Source: Schistocephalus solidus
Lineage: Eukaryota > Platyhelminthes > Cestoda > Diphyllobothriidea > Diphyllobothriidae
DNA length: 64,000 nucleotides
Direction: 5' to 3'
Assembly (NCBI GenBank): GCA_017591395.1
Contig: WEDG01002483.1
Coordinates: 171,001-235,000 of the forward strand
Position numbers and translations under genes: made by a program. The notes below the pieces were generated by a model. The model did no database searches and was not told the DNA's origin. It worked only from the letters and a program-made list of their open reading frames with translations. Shown piece after piece: positions 25,457 to 37,182 of this stretch (its first letter is position 1; every line of letters starts with the position of its first letter).

Positions 25457-28025
25457 CCTTCTATTAGGTACCTCCACATAGTAAAGCGTACCTTGCGCTG
25501 CAATCCAGACGGTACTTATTCCCGTGCGCTAAGCTTGATTTTAACGCTAACCCTAACCGTAGCTGGACACTTAACACAGACCTCCCTGAAATGTAGCCCT
25601 AGTTCACTCGTAATATGGGGGATAATTATTCCTCTCTCCTATCAGTCCATCTTATATTTCTTCCCTACAATAAGTTAAATATTATATCTGTTAAAACCAG
25701 GCCTTTGACTTGCGCTGTAAACTGTATGGTATAACTTTAATGAAACAGACTGCTCAGCTAATCATGGTGAGAATCTCGAGATATTTGGAAACCCCCAAAT
25801 AAACGGGCCCACATATATTGGAGGGCGTTCTGAATTTCGTGTGCTGACATCAGCAAAAACGGATATGCAAGACCCAAAAGACACAACAAAGCGTCTCGAT
25901 TTCTATTCTAATTCTGTCTTTCAGCAGTTCCTTTGCAGGTCATTTAGGTGATTGCTACATATGTGAGGGGTGCTTAGCGGTAAGACAAAGACGGCAGCAT
26001 ATGTTTTGGAACTCGATCAACCTAAAAACATCGAAATTTCCTCTTCGTCTGGGAACTGTCCAACAGGGAGCCTTAAAGCGGCAAGAACCAGAAGCAACTG
26101 GTATGGTAATAGGGGGCTTACTTAGGAAGTAGGAGGTTCATTGAACACAAAAGTTCGCAGGGCCACAGTCACGGTCCACAGCATTGATCAGAATAGTTGT
26201 CTCTCAAGTTTTCCGATGCCTGTTCTTGTCTCTTTAAACATGTACGAACCTCTTAACGTATGTATGCGCACCCATTTGCATCCACTCTTCGAAACCTAAA
26301 GGTCAGTCTGAACTTTGTCTCGCCCCAACCAGGACCCAATTTTCTCCGTCTTGAAGCTGGCTCCCAAGGCATTTTGAAGGGAAGTCATCGTCCTCCTAGT
26401 GAATTCTAAATAGACAGGTGGATTGCTGGCGGAATTTCGCGTCGGCCAACTAATTTCACATTGAAACTTAGACTACGATCCTCCCTCCCTGTCCCCCCTC
26501 CTCAAAGACCTCCCACTCCGTTGTTACCTTGGTCAGTACATGGTATGTGCCTACATTGGCATTTTTTGAACCTCCTCCTTTTAATAAATATTTTGTTCTG
26601 TGCACGTCGTGGGTGGTCGCGTTGGTGCAGTAGTAACAAAAAGAATGTCAGATGGCCTATGTGGCCGGGTCGCAAGACGCTTTGTCTCGTAATTCACCTG
26701 CTCCCATAACACAGGCACACGCCCTGCGAGCTTGCTGATTGTACACAAGAGAGGTGGTATCGTGCTGAGGTCTGCATGGAGTGCTGGGGGAGGAGGGGGT
26801 TGAGAAGGGATAGCAAGGAAGAAACGAATACCCTCCGATGCACTTGTGTAGCGCCTTCGTACAAAACGCAAGGTAAAACAAGGCGGGTCACAGAGACTGG
26901 AATGGTCTGGGTCGCGCTCTCATGGTAAGTTGACCTTATCACTCTGGTAGAGTCCACTAGGCCTTCTACTGCAACCGCTGTTGTTGCAAGAACTTATGGG
27001 AGGAGCCGTGGGTGATCCAGCCTTCACCGTCCTGCCTGCTCGCTCTTGTGTCTTCTCTTGGCCACAGCTATCCCCCCACCTTCCCTAGATCACAAGCACC
27101 CTCCGCCTACGTATCTATGCCCACTCTGAAGGGGAACAGTGGGCTGAGGGTCGGTGCAAGTTTGGAGGCTGGACGACGTTGGCGGCGATGGGGTGGGGTG
27201 GGGGGAGAATCAACGGCAGGGTGTTAATGTTGATCCAATTGCGGCACACACACATACAGACTCTGAAGTGCCGGTATAACGTAACTATGCGCATCTGACA
27301 CCAACACAAACACAAATGTCTGGGAATGGATACAATTATTTGGGAATCTATGACACGCGATCAGACACAGGTGTGGCGTAAGTGCACCTGTTCACACCGT
27401 AATCGGCTACCCGGAAATACCGGATTGCATGATCCCAGACGAAATTGGATTTGTTGTGCATTATATATGTCAGCTGGCTTTCGCATCGTCGGTAAATCAA
27501 GCAAGTACAGTAATAGACAGAACGTGAACACGCCACCGCAAACTTGGGGTTGTTAATCAACCTGATGGCAACCGACCAGGATAGAATGCGACAAGCTCAT
27601 CTTAATGCATAAAAACCGAAAACAGAGTGAGATTATGGAAGGCAATTTTTCAAATTTTGAAAGACCTTTTCCAGGAAGTGAATTAAAAATAGCCATTTCA
27701 GCTGTCCTTTTCCGTTGGGGTTTTTTATTATTTATGGCCTGTAGGGACGCAAAACCTTCGTATGACGTTCACACAGATTACTAGGTTCATTTGAAAAGCA
27801 GCATGCACTAAATTCAGCCCCAGTAAGCCAGCTTAGAACTGTCAACATAGCAGTGTTTCACAAACAAAAAAAGAAATTATACAACCAGTCAAGTACAAAT
27901 TAGAACGAGGGCAACTCTGAGAAATGTCGGAACATCATCGGTGCCTGACTTATACCTAACTTTTGATCTCCTGGGTGAAACGAATCCCATGAATTTACTA
28001 AAACAATAAATACAGTCGGTGGCTG
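25457..28025. other. non-coding stretch with a GC- and pyrimidine-rich patch
   Basis: From 26,480 to 27,330 the DNA is GC-richer, with C-rich runs (about 26,483-26,520 and 27,068-27,110), a GGGGTGGGGTGGGGGG run near 27,190 and a short CA run near 27,245. Overlapping frames of 70-96 codons lie on both strands, with no recognised domain. I see no gene. Confidence 0.45.
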
Positions 28026-29202
28026 GTTTCATGAAACGTTAACCTAAATTCTGAAACGCATTCTCGATTAGGTAGGATTACTTAGGTAGGGCTGCGATAC
28101 TGATCATCTTGTGGCGTCATCCCTTGATATTTCAGACATGGCAGGAGGTCAGCTTTTGGATGCACTTCTTTCTGATCATCTGCAAAAACCACCACCGATA
28201 AAAAATGACTATCTAAGAAAGGTGGATTTTTTTAAATGTCGTTATGAGTTAAAACGTATTTTATTTCTAAACAAGTAGGCATAAATGGATTTTCTTATAT
28301 TCATTTGGTATAAAATCACGTCCTCTTCAATTTTTCTACTCGAAAAAAGGGTAAATTTTATGTTTTAAATACGTTTTCCAATTACCGGATGATTTGCGTT
28401 TATGGTTGTCAATCTGGAAGCTGTATGCTTTGCGTGTGAGGAGAATCAGGCATGGGCAGAGCGCTGGACTTCTAACCAAATGGTCACGAGTTCGAGCCTC
28501 GTGTACCGCAACACCTGGAGCTGGGTATGGCTGGCTGATGGCACTTAATAAGACAGAAATTGCCATTCCAGTCTCCCTTGTCTTTGTTGTTCCTGTTCAT
28601 TAGCCGCCGTGTGGCTGTTGGCGGGGCTCGACGGGGCACAACGGGACGAGTGAGTCCGTACACGATCGGTGAGCGCCTACTTACCATAATCATGCATTCC
28701 TCTACAACCTTAAGAAGAAAGCATATAGCGCTCATAAAGTTTTGTAAGGGATGCGTACCATACTGTATATTTCAGGAGAAGCATAAATAAAATAAATAAT
28801 ACGATGCTACGCGAATGGACATTTCATGGTCTTAAAAATCTCACATTTGAAAACTTTTTAAAACTGAAAGATAGCCCTTCTTCGATATATAATTTGAACC
28901 AAACGTGATCGGGTACCAATTGAGTACACGGTAATAGGTTTTGTGACGTATTATATAAAATATTGTTGCATTTACCACGGCATAGAAAAGAAGCACTAAA
29001 AAGCATACGGCTTAAGAAGCCATTTTCTGCTGAGTGTACTTTTTGCAGGTGACCGACATGGAGTGCATTTAAAAACGGGCACGCTGTCTACCTCGAAATA
29101 TTATGGAATTATGCCGCACGGTGATCGATGTTACAGGCTTACTTAAGTTATCCGTCCTTATATAAAACGCATTTAAAACTTCAGTTAATACTTTATGAGA
29201 GC
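28026..29202. mobile_element. foldback element, copy 2, interrupted by a SINE
   Basis: The left end is GTTTCATGAAACGTTAACC followed by TTCTGAAACGCATT. The right end, near 29,170-29,202, is the matching inverted sequence (AACGCATTTAAAACTTCAGT, then TTTATGAGAGC). Internal landmarks follow copies 1 and 3 (GATATTTCAGAC, TTTCTGATCATCTGC, ACTTTTTAAAACTGAAAG). The copy is longer than the others because a tRNA-derived SINE of about 370 bp sits inside it. It is more diverged than copies 1 and 3. Confidence 0.6.
28430..28801 (+). mobile_element. tRNA-derived SINE inserted in foldback copy 2
   Basis: A tRNA-like head holds an A-box-like GGGCAGAGCGCTGG (about 28,454) and a B-box-like GAGTTCGAGCC (about 28,489), in the spacing of a pol III promoter. 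A non-tRNA body follows (GGCTGGCTGATGGC, CCAGTCTCCCTTGTCTTTG), and the element may end in an A-rich ATAAATAAAATAAATAAT tract. The same head and body recur on the minus strand at 49.4-49.5 kb. The overlapping frames here are not genes. The ends are approximate. Confidence 0.65.
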
Positions 29203-30959
29203 AGGCCATTGACTATAAAGTACCAAAAACGCTTTACGCAGGTAAGCAAGATATCGGCCCTCCACCTCTATTCCCATGATATTTAAAGCCATTTAATTCG
29301 TGAGAACGAAGTCGCAATGCTATAAAAAATTGCTGAGATTTCACATTTTCGCATTGTTTTAAGGGTGATGCATTTATACAAGTCCAATAAGGCATTCCTT
29401 TTCAGATTAATATTACCAAACATCGAAACGGAATGCATTGCCTTCTTACATTAAAAATTGCTAAAGGAGTATTCCAAAAAGTTAATACGATGGTTCCTCT
29501 CCTAATCTGTGGATCCTGATCCACGTAGATAATAAGTTCTGAAAAATAGTGAACCACGTCAAAGGTTTGTCTACAGATATGGCCCGAGGCCCCAGTTAAA
29601 GTTGTTTCCCCAGTAGGAATTAAAAGAAATCATTGTAAAATATGATTCAATTTTTAGAAGACCTATTATTTCCGGGCGTCAGCTTCTTGCTTGAGTGAGA
29701 TAGAAAGGCACCGCCTGTAAATTTAACAACAACGGCCCATACGTTTGGAGTGGAACTGACAGAGATAAAGACCTAGTTATTTTTTCTTTTCCGGATTTCT
29801 ATGATCGCTTAGGCAAGGAAACAAGTTTAAAAAAGATCACCAAAATAATGTTTTTGAAGAAAACACCGAATGTTTCTCAATATGCGCATTAATTTATAAG
29901 AAAAAGTTTATATAAGGAACCAGCAAGCGGTTTTGTCCGAAAACAAATTCACATGAAGAGAAACTCATATTCGGCTATAAGTGAAAAACCATTTCCAGGC
30001 AGCACTTGAGAAGAAGGTTCGATCAACGAAACAAAAATATTATGCATCCCATGTTTCGGATTCATGCTCAAAACCGCTATCAGAAACGGAAACGGTTAGG
30101 GTTAGTGGGCGTACAGAGACTATAAAAGGCAGTTCCTACGGAACGGCCTATCTATCGAAATTTGCTTCTTCCATACTGATTGTGCTCATCGCAGTACGTA
30201 CCAGGAATTCCTAAACGCCCGCGTTCGAGTCACTAATGGAGGCGATTTCCTCACCAGTGATGTGATAGTGATTCTTCAATTGAGGTCTCAGATACTGCCA
30301 CTAAAAAGTAGTGGTAATCAGCGCGCTCCGCAAACATTGATGGCTAGTTAGTATATTCGGCAGGAGAGCCATGAAACATACCGTTCGCGGGTCACGCGGT
30401 TGCGATCTCTAGCGAAAATTTCTGTCTTTCCGAACTGGAGGATGCGGCCGGATCCCATGACGAAGCCTAACGTCCTCTCGCCTCCGCAACCGATTGAAAA
30501 TCGTGGGAGGGCTCTACCTGTAAAGGTAAACGAAATCCTGGTTGATGAAAACTGTTGAATGGCCGTCGAAAGACAATAAAGTGGCAACGGTATCCTGCCC
30601 TAGGTAAACTCATGGAAAATCCCATGCCTATCGATTTAATAATGACGAACACAACAAGAGGAATTCAAACGGGCATGACCATGGTCATAGAAGTAAATCA
30701 ATGCAACCTTGGAAACGCATTGGTAACATGATGGAAAGGACAATTCCCATGACCTGGCACCAAACTCTTATCTGGGCCCCACAAAACCAAGCTTAGGACA
30801 GCTGAAAAATCCTAGCACAAGTCACCCTTTTCTAAAAATCCCTGGGTAAGTGACGGTCGCACTGTCGCATGCGTAAGTGTTGATGGGACGGTTTCAAAGA
30901 AACGTTTTCAATGGCGAAAGAGAGTGAGGCAGATTCAATGCACGTGTATGAACTGGACA
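29203..30959. other. non-coding stretch
   Basis: No gene is supported. A GC-richer patch at about 30,340-30,620 carries overlapping minus-strand frames of 61 and 79 codons with no domain that I recognise. GGTTAGGGTTAG occurs near 30,095. Confidence 0.45.
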
Positions 30960-31186
30960 TCCAAACTGGTGAAATAAGCGAAAATGCGAGACCTCGGAAG
31001 TAATTCAAGAGAAGTAGATGCGATTGCTGGGACTATGGATTTATTCGCCTAATGTTTCAGATTCCAACGCGAAGGAATAATCAGAGAGCATAACAGATAC
31101 GCGTTATTCGTACACAGAAAGTTGCAGTATTTATAGTATGCAATCGGTATGCTACTGCACGACTACGGCAATTAAAAGCTCCTCCT

Positions 31187-31881
31187 TCAGCGAGGATGAC
31201 TGCGCTCTGGTGCGTTAATTGTTTCATGGACGTCATGCGAGATGTTATCCGCAGAAACTTCATCACCAATGATGGAGGGTGGCGTATAGATTGCTCGACC
31301 ACCTGGCTCACTGGGAATGGCGTTGGAAAATATGGTCGCCTGAGATTGCCCCGAGTGGCCAATTGCTTTGGCCAAACTAATTTTCAGCATTCCATATGGG
31401 TTGGGTAGGTCATTACACTTGTTAATAGACTGGGGGCCTGTAAACCATGACTCAAGCAACTCGCGGCTCACGCGAGTATCACCTCTTACGACAAGTTCGG
31501 CTTCGTCGACCTTGAATTTGTGGCTGGTTCTCGCTGAATGAGTCGTGAATTGAGAGGTTGCATCATTTCTCCGCACTGCTGCCATGTGTTTGGCAATTCG
31601 CGTCCAAAGCAGTCTTCCAGTTTCTCGACGTAGATGCCTTGCCCATAACTGTACCAGATCCGATAAAATACTCCAGGGTTTTCTGGCTGCGGCAGTGGGT
31701 CCTTTGGTCTTATTACCTGACGCCGAATGTTGGCTTCCGGTCTGAGTGCGACTCCAACTCCAAGTGGCGCGAGAAGGTGGCTGGCGGTATTCGATACGTT
31801 GTTGACGTATGGAATCGCGCGCCATTGTTTAGGCACGGTGCGCTTTTGTCTTTCGTCCCGTTTGCGCATGCACTGGTGCAC
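31187..31881 (-). pseudogene. GIY-YIG endonuclease part of Penelope copy A
   Basis: Two overlapping minus-strand frames, 31486-31881 and 31187-31825, together cover the domain with a frame shift between them. The first holds a degenerate GIY-YIG core (GVFYRIWYSYGQGIYV, about 31,625-31,674). The second holds the downstream helix and the conserved-glutamate region (RELLESWFTG) and the SINKCNDLPNPYG tail shared with copies B, C and D. In an active element this domain would nick target DNA for insertion. The frame shift makes it non-functional. Confidence 0.7.
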
Positions 31882-31926
31882 GAAGTTGCGCGTATGGCCA
31901 TTTTATCTGAACACCCGTCGTCGATG

Positions 31927-32460
31927 TCATAATACGGCAACCTTGTCTTCTGGTTCACTGCAGTGTGTCTCAACATGCCGATATAGCGTCCTTACGCAAC
32001 TGCGTTTGTGGCTGATTGGGTGGTAGCAGTTACAGTTCAGTACTTGCATCGTATTTTTCGCTTTCCTGAACACTTTGGTCTTTAGGCCACCACAAACTTT
32101 GCAACAGACAAAGACAATGAGAAAGGCCAGCTGGTTGTTTTCTTCCTCCTCCATCGTAAATTGTATGTCCGGGAAGATGCTGTTGAGAAGATCCTTAAAC
32201 GTAAGCATCTGATCCTTTCGATAATAACATAGGTGTCATCCATATACTGAGCCCAGAATTTAAGTCTGTGGTTTTGGAAGACCAGCGACTACAAACAGCC
32301 AGGACCATCTCGGCTATCAGTCCAGAGATCAGCGATCCCATTGCTGTTCCCATCATCAGCTCATAGATTGTCCCGAAAGAAAGGCGAGCTGAAAACATAT
32401 TGCAGCCTTGTCCATGGATGGGAACTCAATGAACCGATGTATTGCGTTAGCATTGGCGTG
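31927..32460 (-). pseudogene. C-terminal RT part of Penelope copy A
   Basis: Minus-strand frames 31927-32208 and 32195-32398 cover the RT from a motif B-like GTAMGSLISGLIAEM to the thumb. Between them, at 32,234-32,245, the codons read YMDD, the catalytic motif C, so this copy kept its two catalytic aspartates. The frames are offset, which indicates a shift near 32,200. Upstream RT motifs are absent because the copy is 5'-truncated. Confidence 0.65.
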
Positions 32461-32470
32461 CAGAACCCTA

Positions 32471-32629
32471 AGCTGTCACCTCCAGACTTGCGTCAGTTAC
32501 CAGTGCTAGGTTTTACGCCGTATAAGGGTCCTCTTTGTTACTGTCTTTATCTATGACGATGAACTCCTGCACAAGGTTGAAAGCTCAAAATACTAAATAA
32601 GTTGTTACAGTGCATGACCCGATTTCTCC
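32471..32629. other. unassigned spacer
   Basis: Short sequence between Penelope copy A and the RTE-like fragment; nothing recognised. Confidence 0.4.
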
Positions 32630-33030
32630 TTTGTTCATCGGTAAGTACTTTATCCATCAGTTTAGGGTCAACGGGCTAGTGGATTTTGGCAGATACTTTA
32701 TCAGCTTCCGAGGCTTTTCCATTGCTTTACTGCTGTGGTTGATTTCTGTGAGAGAAGGTGAAAGATCGGAGTCAATGTTCCTTTCCACTCTGGGAAGCCT
32801 ATCGAGAGCATTGCCGGAGACTGTAGAAGGTCGGTTGGGGACGCTCCTGAAGGTTTCGGCCCAGCATTCCAGGATCAGCTACTTTTTCATGAGAAGTGTG
32901 TTTTTATCGGACCTAAGCAGGGATGCAGTTTCTCTGGTGTTGGATTCCTAGACCGCATTTATGGAGCCGAAATAGTTCTTCAATGCATTGCGGTCTGTGC
33001 ATAGCTCCATCTCTTTGGCTTGGTGGTCCA
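32630..33030 (-). pseudogene. RTE-type non-LTR retrotransposon fragment
   Basis: Read on the minus strand, the sequence encodes, with stops, the linker between endonuclease and RT of an RTE-like element. Recognisable pieces in order are DRNALKNYFGSINAV, ETASLLRSDKNTLLMKK, ECWAETFRSVPNRPSTVS and ALDRLPRVERNIDSDL. Elements of this type are abundant in tapeworms (recalled, not searched). Neither the endonuclease nor the RT catalytic motifs are present, so it is a short internal relic. The plus-strand frame 32610-32951 is its antisense shadow. Confidence 0.6.
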
Positions 33031-33339
33031 TTCAAGCAATTTTCATCTCACTCAGTCACACTATCCATAAAAATTTTCAACTTTGGAAAGGAGAATAAAT
33101 CAGGATTTGCATTCCAGTGTATTTGGACACGCAAAATACCCCCAACGGATACCCTCATCTGGTTTAGCCGACGAGCTGAGGCGCCAATTCATTTGCCGTG
33201 CGATGTAACCTCTGCGTGCATCAGACAAATAGAGCGACTTCGCACTTCTACACAGTGCACCCCTCATAGAACACATCCAACTACCTTAGGCGTTACATAC
33301 GTATGCACATGCATAGAATATACGTTCACACACCGGTTC

Positions 33340-33520
33340 GAATGTGTAAAGCAACGATACCCCATGGAGTGGACGCAGCACCGGTAACTTGCACGTGAAT
33401 TAAATCTATACTGAGACAGACTTGCGCTGCATTTACCACACTCTCTGCGTCCCCACGTACCTTGTTGCGATGAAAAGAAAAAGTCAAGTTGACAGGAGCT
33501 GTGAGAAGACACAGTGACTT
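33340..33520 (-). repeat. degenerate copy of the 38-41 kb repeat family
   Basis: The reverse complement contains AGAGAGTGTGGTAAATGCAG followed by CGCAAGTCTG, matching GAGAGTGCGGTAGATGCAG...CGCAAGTCTA at about 39,240-39,270. CACGTGCAAGTTACCGG follows where the reference has CACGCGCAAGTCACCG. It is an old, inverted copy. Confidence 0.5.
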
Positions 33521-34439
33521 ACAGTGCTGAATGACCTTTCTATGCGTGCCACGTGCGATTTAGTTTCCAACCTTTATGTCAATCTACAGTATGGCGGCGC
33601 GGATCTCGGATGACTGTGAATTCCATAAAGGTCACAGTTAGGAGAAGGTGGTGGAGCAGCTGCATCTGTCGTGAGAAGCCCCACTTAATATAAATGGAAA
33701 TAATGTTTCCACATCTCCGTTGAACCCAAAATGAACGCAGGCCTACAAATAAGAACTTTGTGGCTTGTGCGAACCTCTTAAATAATGCTTGAATATGACT
33801 TTTTAGTTTAACCAATACGGTTCGTGATATGGCTTTTTTTGGCCTTGGCACAACTTGTGTACTGTTTTGAATTTTTACTGGAAAAACTGAAAGAAAAGGA
33901 GATACGTGAAAGTCTCGAGGGGAGGATCAAGGAAAAAGACAAGCTTCTGAACGAACTTCTGTGACAGCATGAAGATTTGGGCAAGTATCTTAGTCTGCTT
34001 CCAACACCCTGCACAAAAGGATAAAAAAGGATCGCTTTGAGTAGGATTTGTGTCATGCACGGGATCACGTGAATCATCTAGTTCTTATTTAACATGCAAT
34101 AAAATGACCAACATAGACTTGGGGTTGCGGTCACCCACGTGATCTGACTGCGGTAAGGTCCGCCGTCGCAGATAGGAGGTCGTGCCGCTGGTGGGCATCT
34201 GCCTGATCAGCATAGGGGTCAACTTACAGCGCCATATTAGGCAGGGGGGAGGGCGACATGGCGATGCCTCAGCTCCATTCTCCAGATCCGGGGGCATGTC
34301 AGGCCCCAAGGTGACTGAGAATGCAGTGTGCTCCGGTTAACCGAAGTTAGGCAGAAGCAATATGTAGCTGCAGGCAATTTTTCATTCCTTTTACCTCTTA
34401 AATCAGACAGACAGTTTGTTTAAAATTATAAGTAGATAC
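33521..34439. other. non-coding stretch
   Basis: No gene is supported. Antisense frames (33808-34077 minus and others) overlap a plus-strand reading of about 52 codons (33,806-33,963) with lysine/glutamate-rich heptads. That reading has no start codon and is probably chance or a lost exon. A GC-richer patch lies at 34,110-34,340. Confidence 0.45.
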
Positions 34440-34607
34440 GAAGAAGAATTTGCGTTTTTTCGGTCAATAAAAAGAAGATGTGATGGATGGGACAAAAGAT
34501 TTACGCACATAATGTTTCGCATTCAAACAAGAACCAAACATCGAAAAACACAAAAAGATACAGGTATTTCGCGCACAGGGAGCTCCAGTTTTTATAGGAG
34601 GCCTTCG

Positions 34608-35470
34608 CTATGCTACTGCACACCTACGGCAATTAACAGCTCCCCCTTCAGCGATGACGACTGCGCTCTGGTGCGTTAATTGTTCATGGCTGGCAGGCGG
34701 GTTGTTATCCGCTGAAATTTCGTCACCCATGTTGGAGGGTGTCGAGATGATTGCTTGGACAGCTGGCTCACTGGCAATGGCATTGTGAAATATGGTCGCC
34801 CGAGTTCTCCCCAAGTGGCCAATTGCTCTGACCAAGCTGAGTCTCAGCAATCCATATGGGTTGGGTAGGTCATTGCACTTGTTAATAGACTGGAGGTCTG
34901 TAAACCATGACTCAAGCAACTCGCGGCGCACGTGAGTATCACATCTTGCGAGATGTTTGGCTTCGTCAAATTTGAAGTTGTGGCCAGTTATCGCCGAATG
35001 AGGCACACCTTGAGAATTGGCGTCATTTCTCCGCACTGCTGCCACGTGTTCGGCAATTCGCGTCAGAAGCAGTCTTCCAGCTTCTCGACGTAGTTGCTTT
35101 GCGCACAACTGCACCAGATCCGAAAAACAACTCCAGATATTTCTGCTCCCTGCACTGGGTCCTTCGGTCTCATTACCTGAAGCCAAATGGTGGCCTCCGA
35201 TCTGTGTGCGACTCCAAATCCAAGTGGCATAAGAAGACGGCTGACGGTCTCCGATACGTTCTTGACGTATAGAATGACGCGCCAATATTTAGGCTTGGTG
35301 AGCTTTTGTCATTCGTCCCGTTTGCACCTGCACTGCTTAACGAAGTTTTGCCAGTTGCCATTTTCTCTGAACACCCCTCGAAGATGTTGTATAGTGACCA
35401 CCTTGCCTTCCGTTTCACTGCAATACGTCTCAACATACCGAATAAGCGTCCTTACGCAACTGCGTTTGTG
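34608..35470 (-). pseudogene. GIY-YIG endonuclease part of Penelope copy B
   Basis: Minus-strand frames 34608-35285 (225 codons) and 35173-35436 cover the linker and nuclease with a frame offset. In the long frame the second half of the domain is intact: RRNDANSQGVPHS, then RELLESWFTDLQSIN and KCNDLPNPYGLL. The core is distorted (SCFSDLVQLCAKQL where a GIY...YIG pair is expected in the other frame). The upstream frame encodes the linker after the RT. It is nearly identical to copy D at 44.46-44.9 kb, which points to recent common descent. Confidence 0.7.
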
Positions 35471-36440
35471 GCTGATTGGGCGGTAGCATTAACAGTTCAG
35501 TACTTGCATCGTATGTGTCGTTTTCCTGAACACTTTGGCCTTTAGGCCACAATAATCATTCCAACAGACGAGGACGTTGAGAAAGGACAGCTGGTTTTCT
35601 TCTTCCGCCTCCATCGTAAATTGTTTTTCCGGGAAGATGCTTTTAAGATGATCTTTAAGCGTTAGCACCTGATCCCGTTTGATGACGATGAAGGTGTCAT
35701 ATACATACCGAGACCAGAATTGGGTTCAGTAGTGTTGGAAGACCAGTGACTACAACCGTTGAAGGACCACCTCGGCTATCGGTATGGAGATCGTGAACCC
35801 ATTGCTGTTCCCTTCACCCTCTCGTAGATTCTTCCATCAAACTTGAAGTGCGTCCTGAGATAGCAATTCAAGAGCTGAAAGGCTTGGTCGTGTTCAAGCT
35901 GATACTTGGTTTAATTGTATTGGATTCATCTAAGTAGTTCAACGGTCTCGACTGACAGGTTAGAATCAGCAGTCATAAATTTGAGGCGCCAAAACAGCCA
36001 CTTTGCCAGTCCGTACGTTGGAGTGCCTTTGAGCAATGCAATGGGTCGGAGAGGAGCACCCTCCTTTTGTACCTTGTGAAGTCGATAGAACCGGGCAAAG
36101 GCCGTGTCTTGGGCTCTCGCCATTCGTCCGTCGGTCGATGTTATTGCACCCGAGTTTTTCTTGCCAACAGCGTTGCATTAATTTCGCGTGTCAACTCGTT
36201 TACGGGTTTGTTTCGCATAGGACATAAAACTGGCGATCCTCCAGTAAGTCTTTGACTTTCTGAAGGGAGTCTGTTCTGTCCAATAGGACCGTAAAAAGCC
36301 CCTTTTCCGTAGGCACGATTTCGATGTCTCTGCCGTTTTTTCAGTTCCCTTAATGCGTCACGTTCAACCTAAGGGCGTATTTCGCGCGATTGATGAGCCA
36401 TAAGGATGGACGACACCTGGTGTTGGACAAGGTTCTTCGC
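35471..36440 (-). pseudogene. N-terminal and RT part of Penelope copy B
   Basis: Minus-strand reading with stops. At 35,926-36,123 the RT finger region is clear (RAQDTAFARFYRLHKVQKEG and GTPTYGLAKWLF). Directly after ...TADSN the sequence jumps to LSVETVELLR. The stretch that should carry motif A, with the first catalytic aspartate, is therefore gone (junction about 35,938-35,962). Downstream, GTAMGS marks motif B, and motif C at 35,697-35,708 reads YVYD instead of YVDD. The same deletion is found in copy C. Not functional. Confidence 0.7.
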
Positions 36441-36964
36441 CTCCTCAATCGCTTGATGACCGATTCCGCAATCACATTAATAGGTTTGGCATCAGCTGTG
36501 TTAAAAAGAGGATACGTGGCGTAAACCTGTACTTGCTCTTTCGTCAGTTCCTTCGACGACAGGTTGTGTACCAGTATGTCATTCCTGGATGACGTTGGAT
36601 AAGAAGCTTGCGGAATTTGTTTTCTAGTGCTGTGTCGCGTGTCGTTTTCAGTTCGCGGGCTAGTTCAGTTACCATCTGCTAAAGCAGTTTCGTACCGTCC
36701 TCGCCCATGAACTCACAGCATCTGACCTTCTCTTGGTCAATCCTCTGACGGTATTTGCGAAGCCTCACGTAGCAACCTTGAAGAAGCACATGGATCATTC
36801 GTCTTCTATGTTAAAATACTGCTCGCCTTGCCAGCTGCGAGTTAACCGGCGTTTGTATTAAACACATTTCGGCAACACGTTATTGTCAGGACACCTGTGC
36901 GGAAACCGAATCTGCACATAAGTAGAAAACCCTCAAAGAGCGAAGGTTTCCCGTCTTCCGGCCG

Positions 36965-37182
36965 ATCGGAGTGTCGCGCCTCAATATATTGCCGATAAAA
37001 GCGAAAATGCGAGTCCCAGGAGGTAATTAAGAAGAAGTAAATGCGATTTCTGAGACAAGAGCTTTATTTGTCTTACGTTTCTGATTCACACTCGAACCCA
37101 TCATCAGAGACAGTATCAGATACGGGTGATTAGTACACAGGGAGTTGCAGTATTTATAGTTTACCACTGTTATGCTACTGCT
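36965..37182. repeat. Penelope terminal repeat at the 5' side of copy B
   Basis: GGAGGTAATTAAGAAGAAG, then ATGCGATTTCTGAGACAAG, CACAGGGAGTTGCAGTATTT and TATGCTACTGC. The same order is found at 30,980-31,165, 34,440-34,622 and 44,270-44,415, and inverted at 45,521-45,665. Direct orientation around copy B supports the view that these are element termini. Confidence 0.65.

Larger units (their letters stand above)
30960..32470 (-). mobile_element. Penelope-like element, copy A (5'-truncated, decayed)
   Basis: This minus-strand fragment runs from the end of the RT palm through the GIY-YIG endonuclease to the element's terminal repeat. Penelope-like elements encode exactly this pair, an RT related to telomerase and a GIY-YIG nuclease. 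The terminal sequence at about 30,960-31,170 (GTAGATGCGATT, CAGAAAGTTGCAGTATTTAT, GGTATGCTACTGCAC) recurs next to the other copies at 34.4, 37.1 and 44.3 kb. The element lacks the N-terminal half and has several frame breaks, so it cannot be active. Confidence 0.75.
34440..37182 (-). mobile_element. Penelope-like element, copy B, with flanking terminal repeats
   Basis: The most complete Penelope copy here. Terminal-repeat sequence in the same orientation lies at both ends (about 34,440-34,622 and 36,965-37,182), sharing GTTGCAG/GCTCCAG, TTTATAG and TATGCTACTGC; flanking repeats of this sort (pLTRs) are typical of Penelope elements. Between them, on the minus strand, lie the N-terminal region, a broken RT and the GIY-YIG domain. 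RT motif A is missing and motif C reads YVYD. Its 5' end (36,439-37,145) has a near-identical inverted partner at 45,521-46,228. Confidence 0.75.

Noticed and set aside
26461..26957. Overlapping proline-rich frames at 26.5-27.0 kb as an exon
   Set aside because: They come from C-rich low-complexity DNA on both strands, with no splice or domain evidence.
28454..28520. Possible tRNA gene on the plus strand
   Set aside because: A- and B-box-like sequences are present, but the acceptor stem does not pair and the same head and body recur at 49.4 kb, so it is a SINE.
31558..31932. Plus-strand frames over the Penelope copies (for example 31558-31932, 42298-42798) as genes
   Set aside because: They are antisense shadows of the RT/GIY-YIG reading on the other strand.
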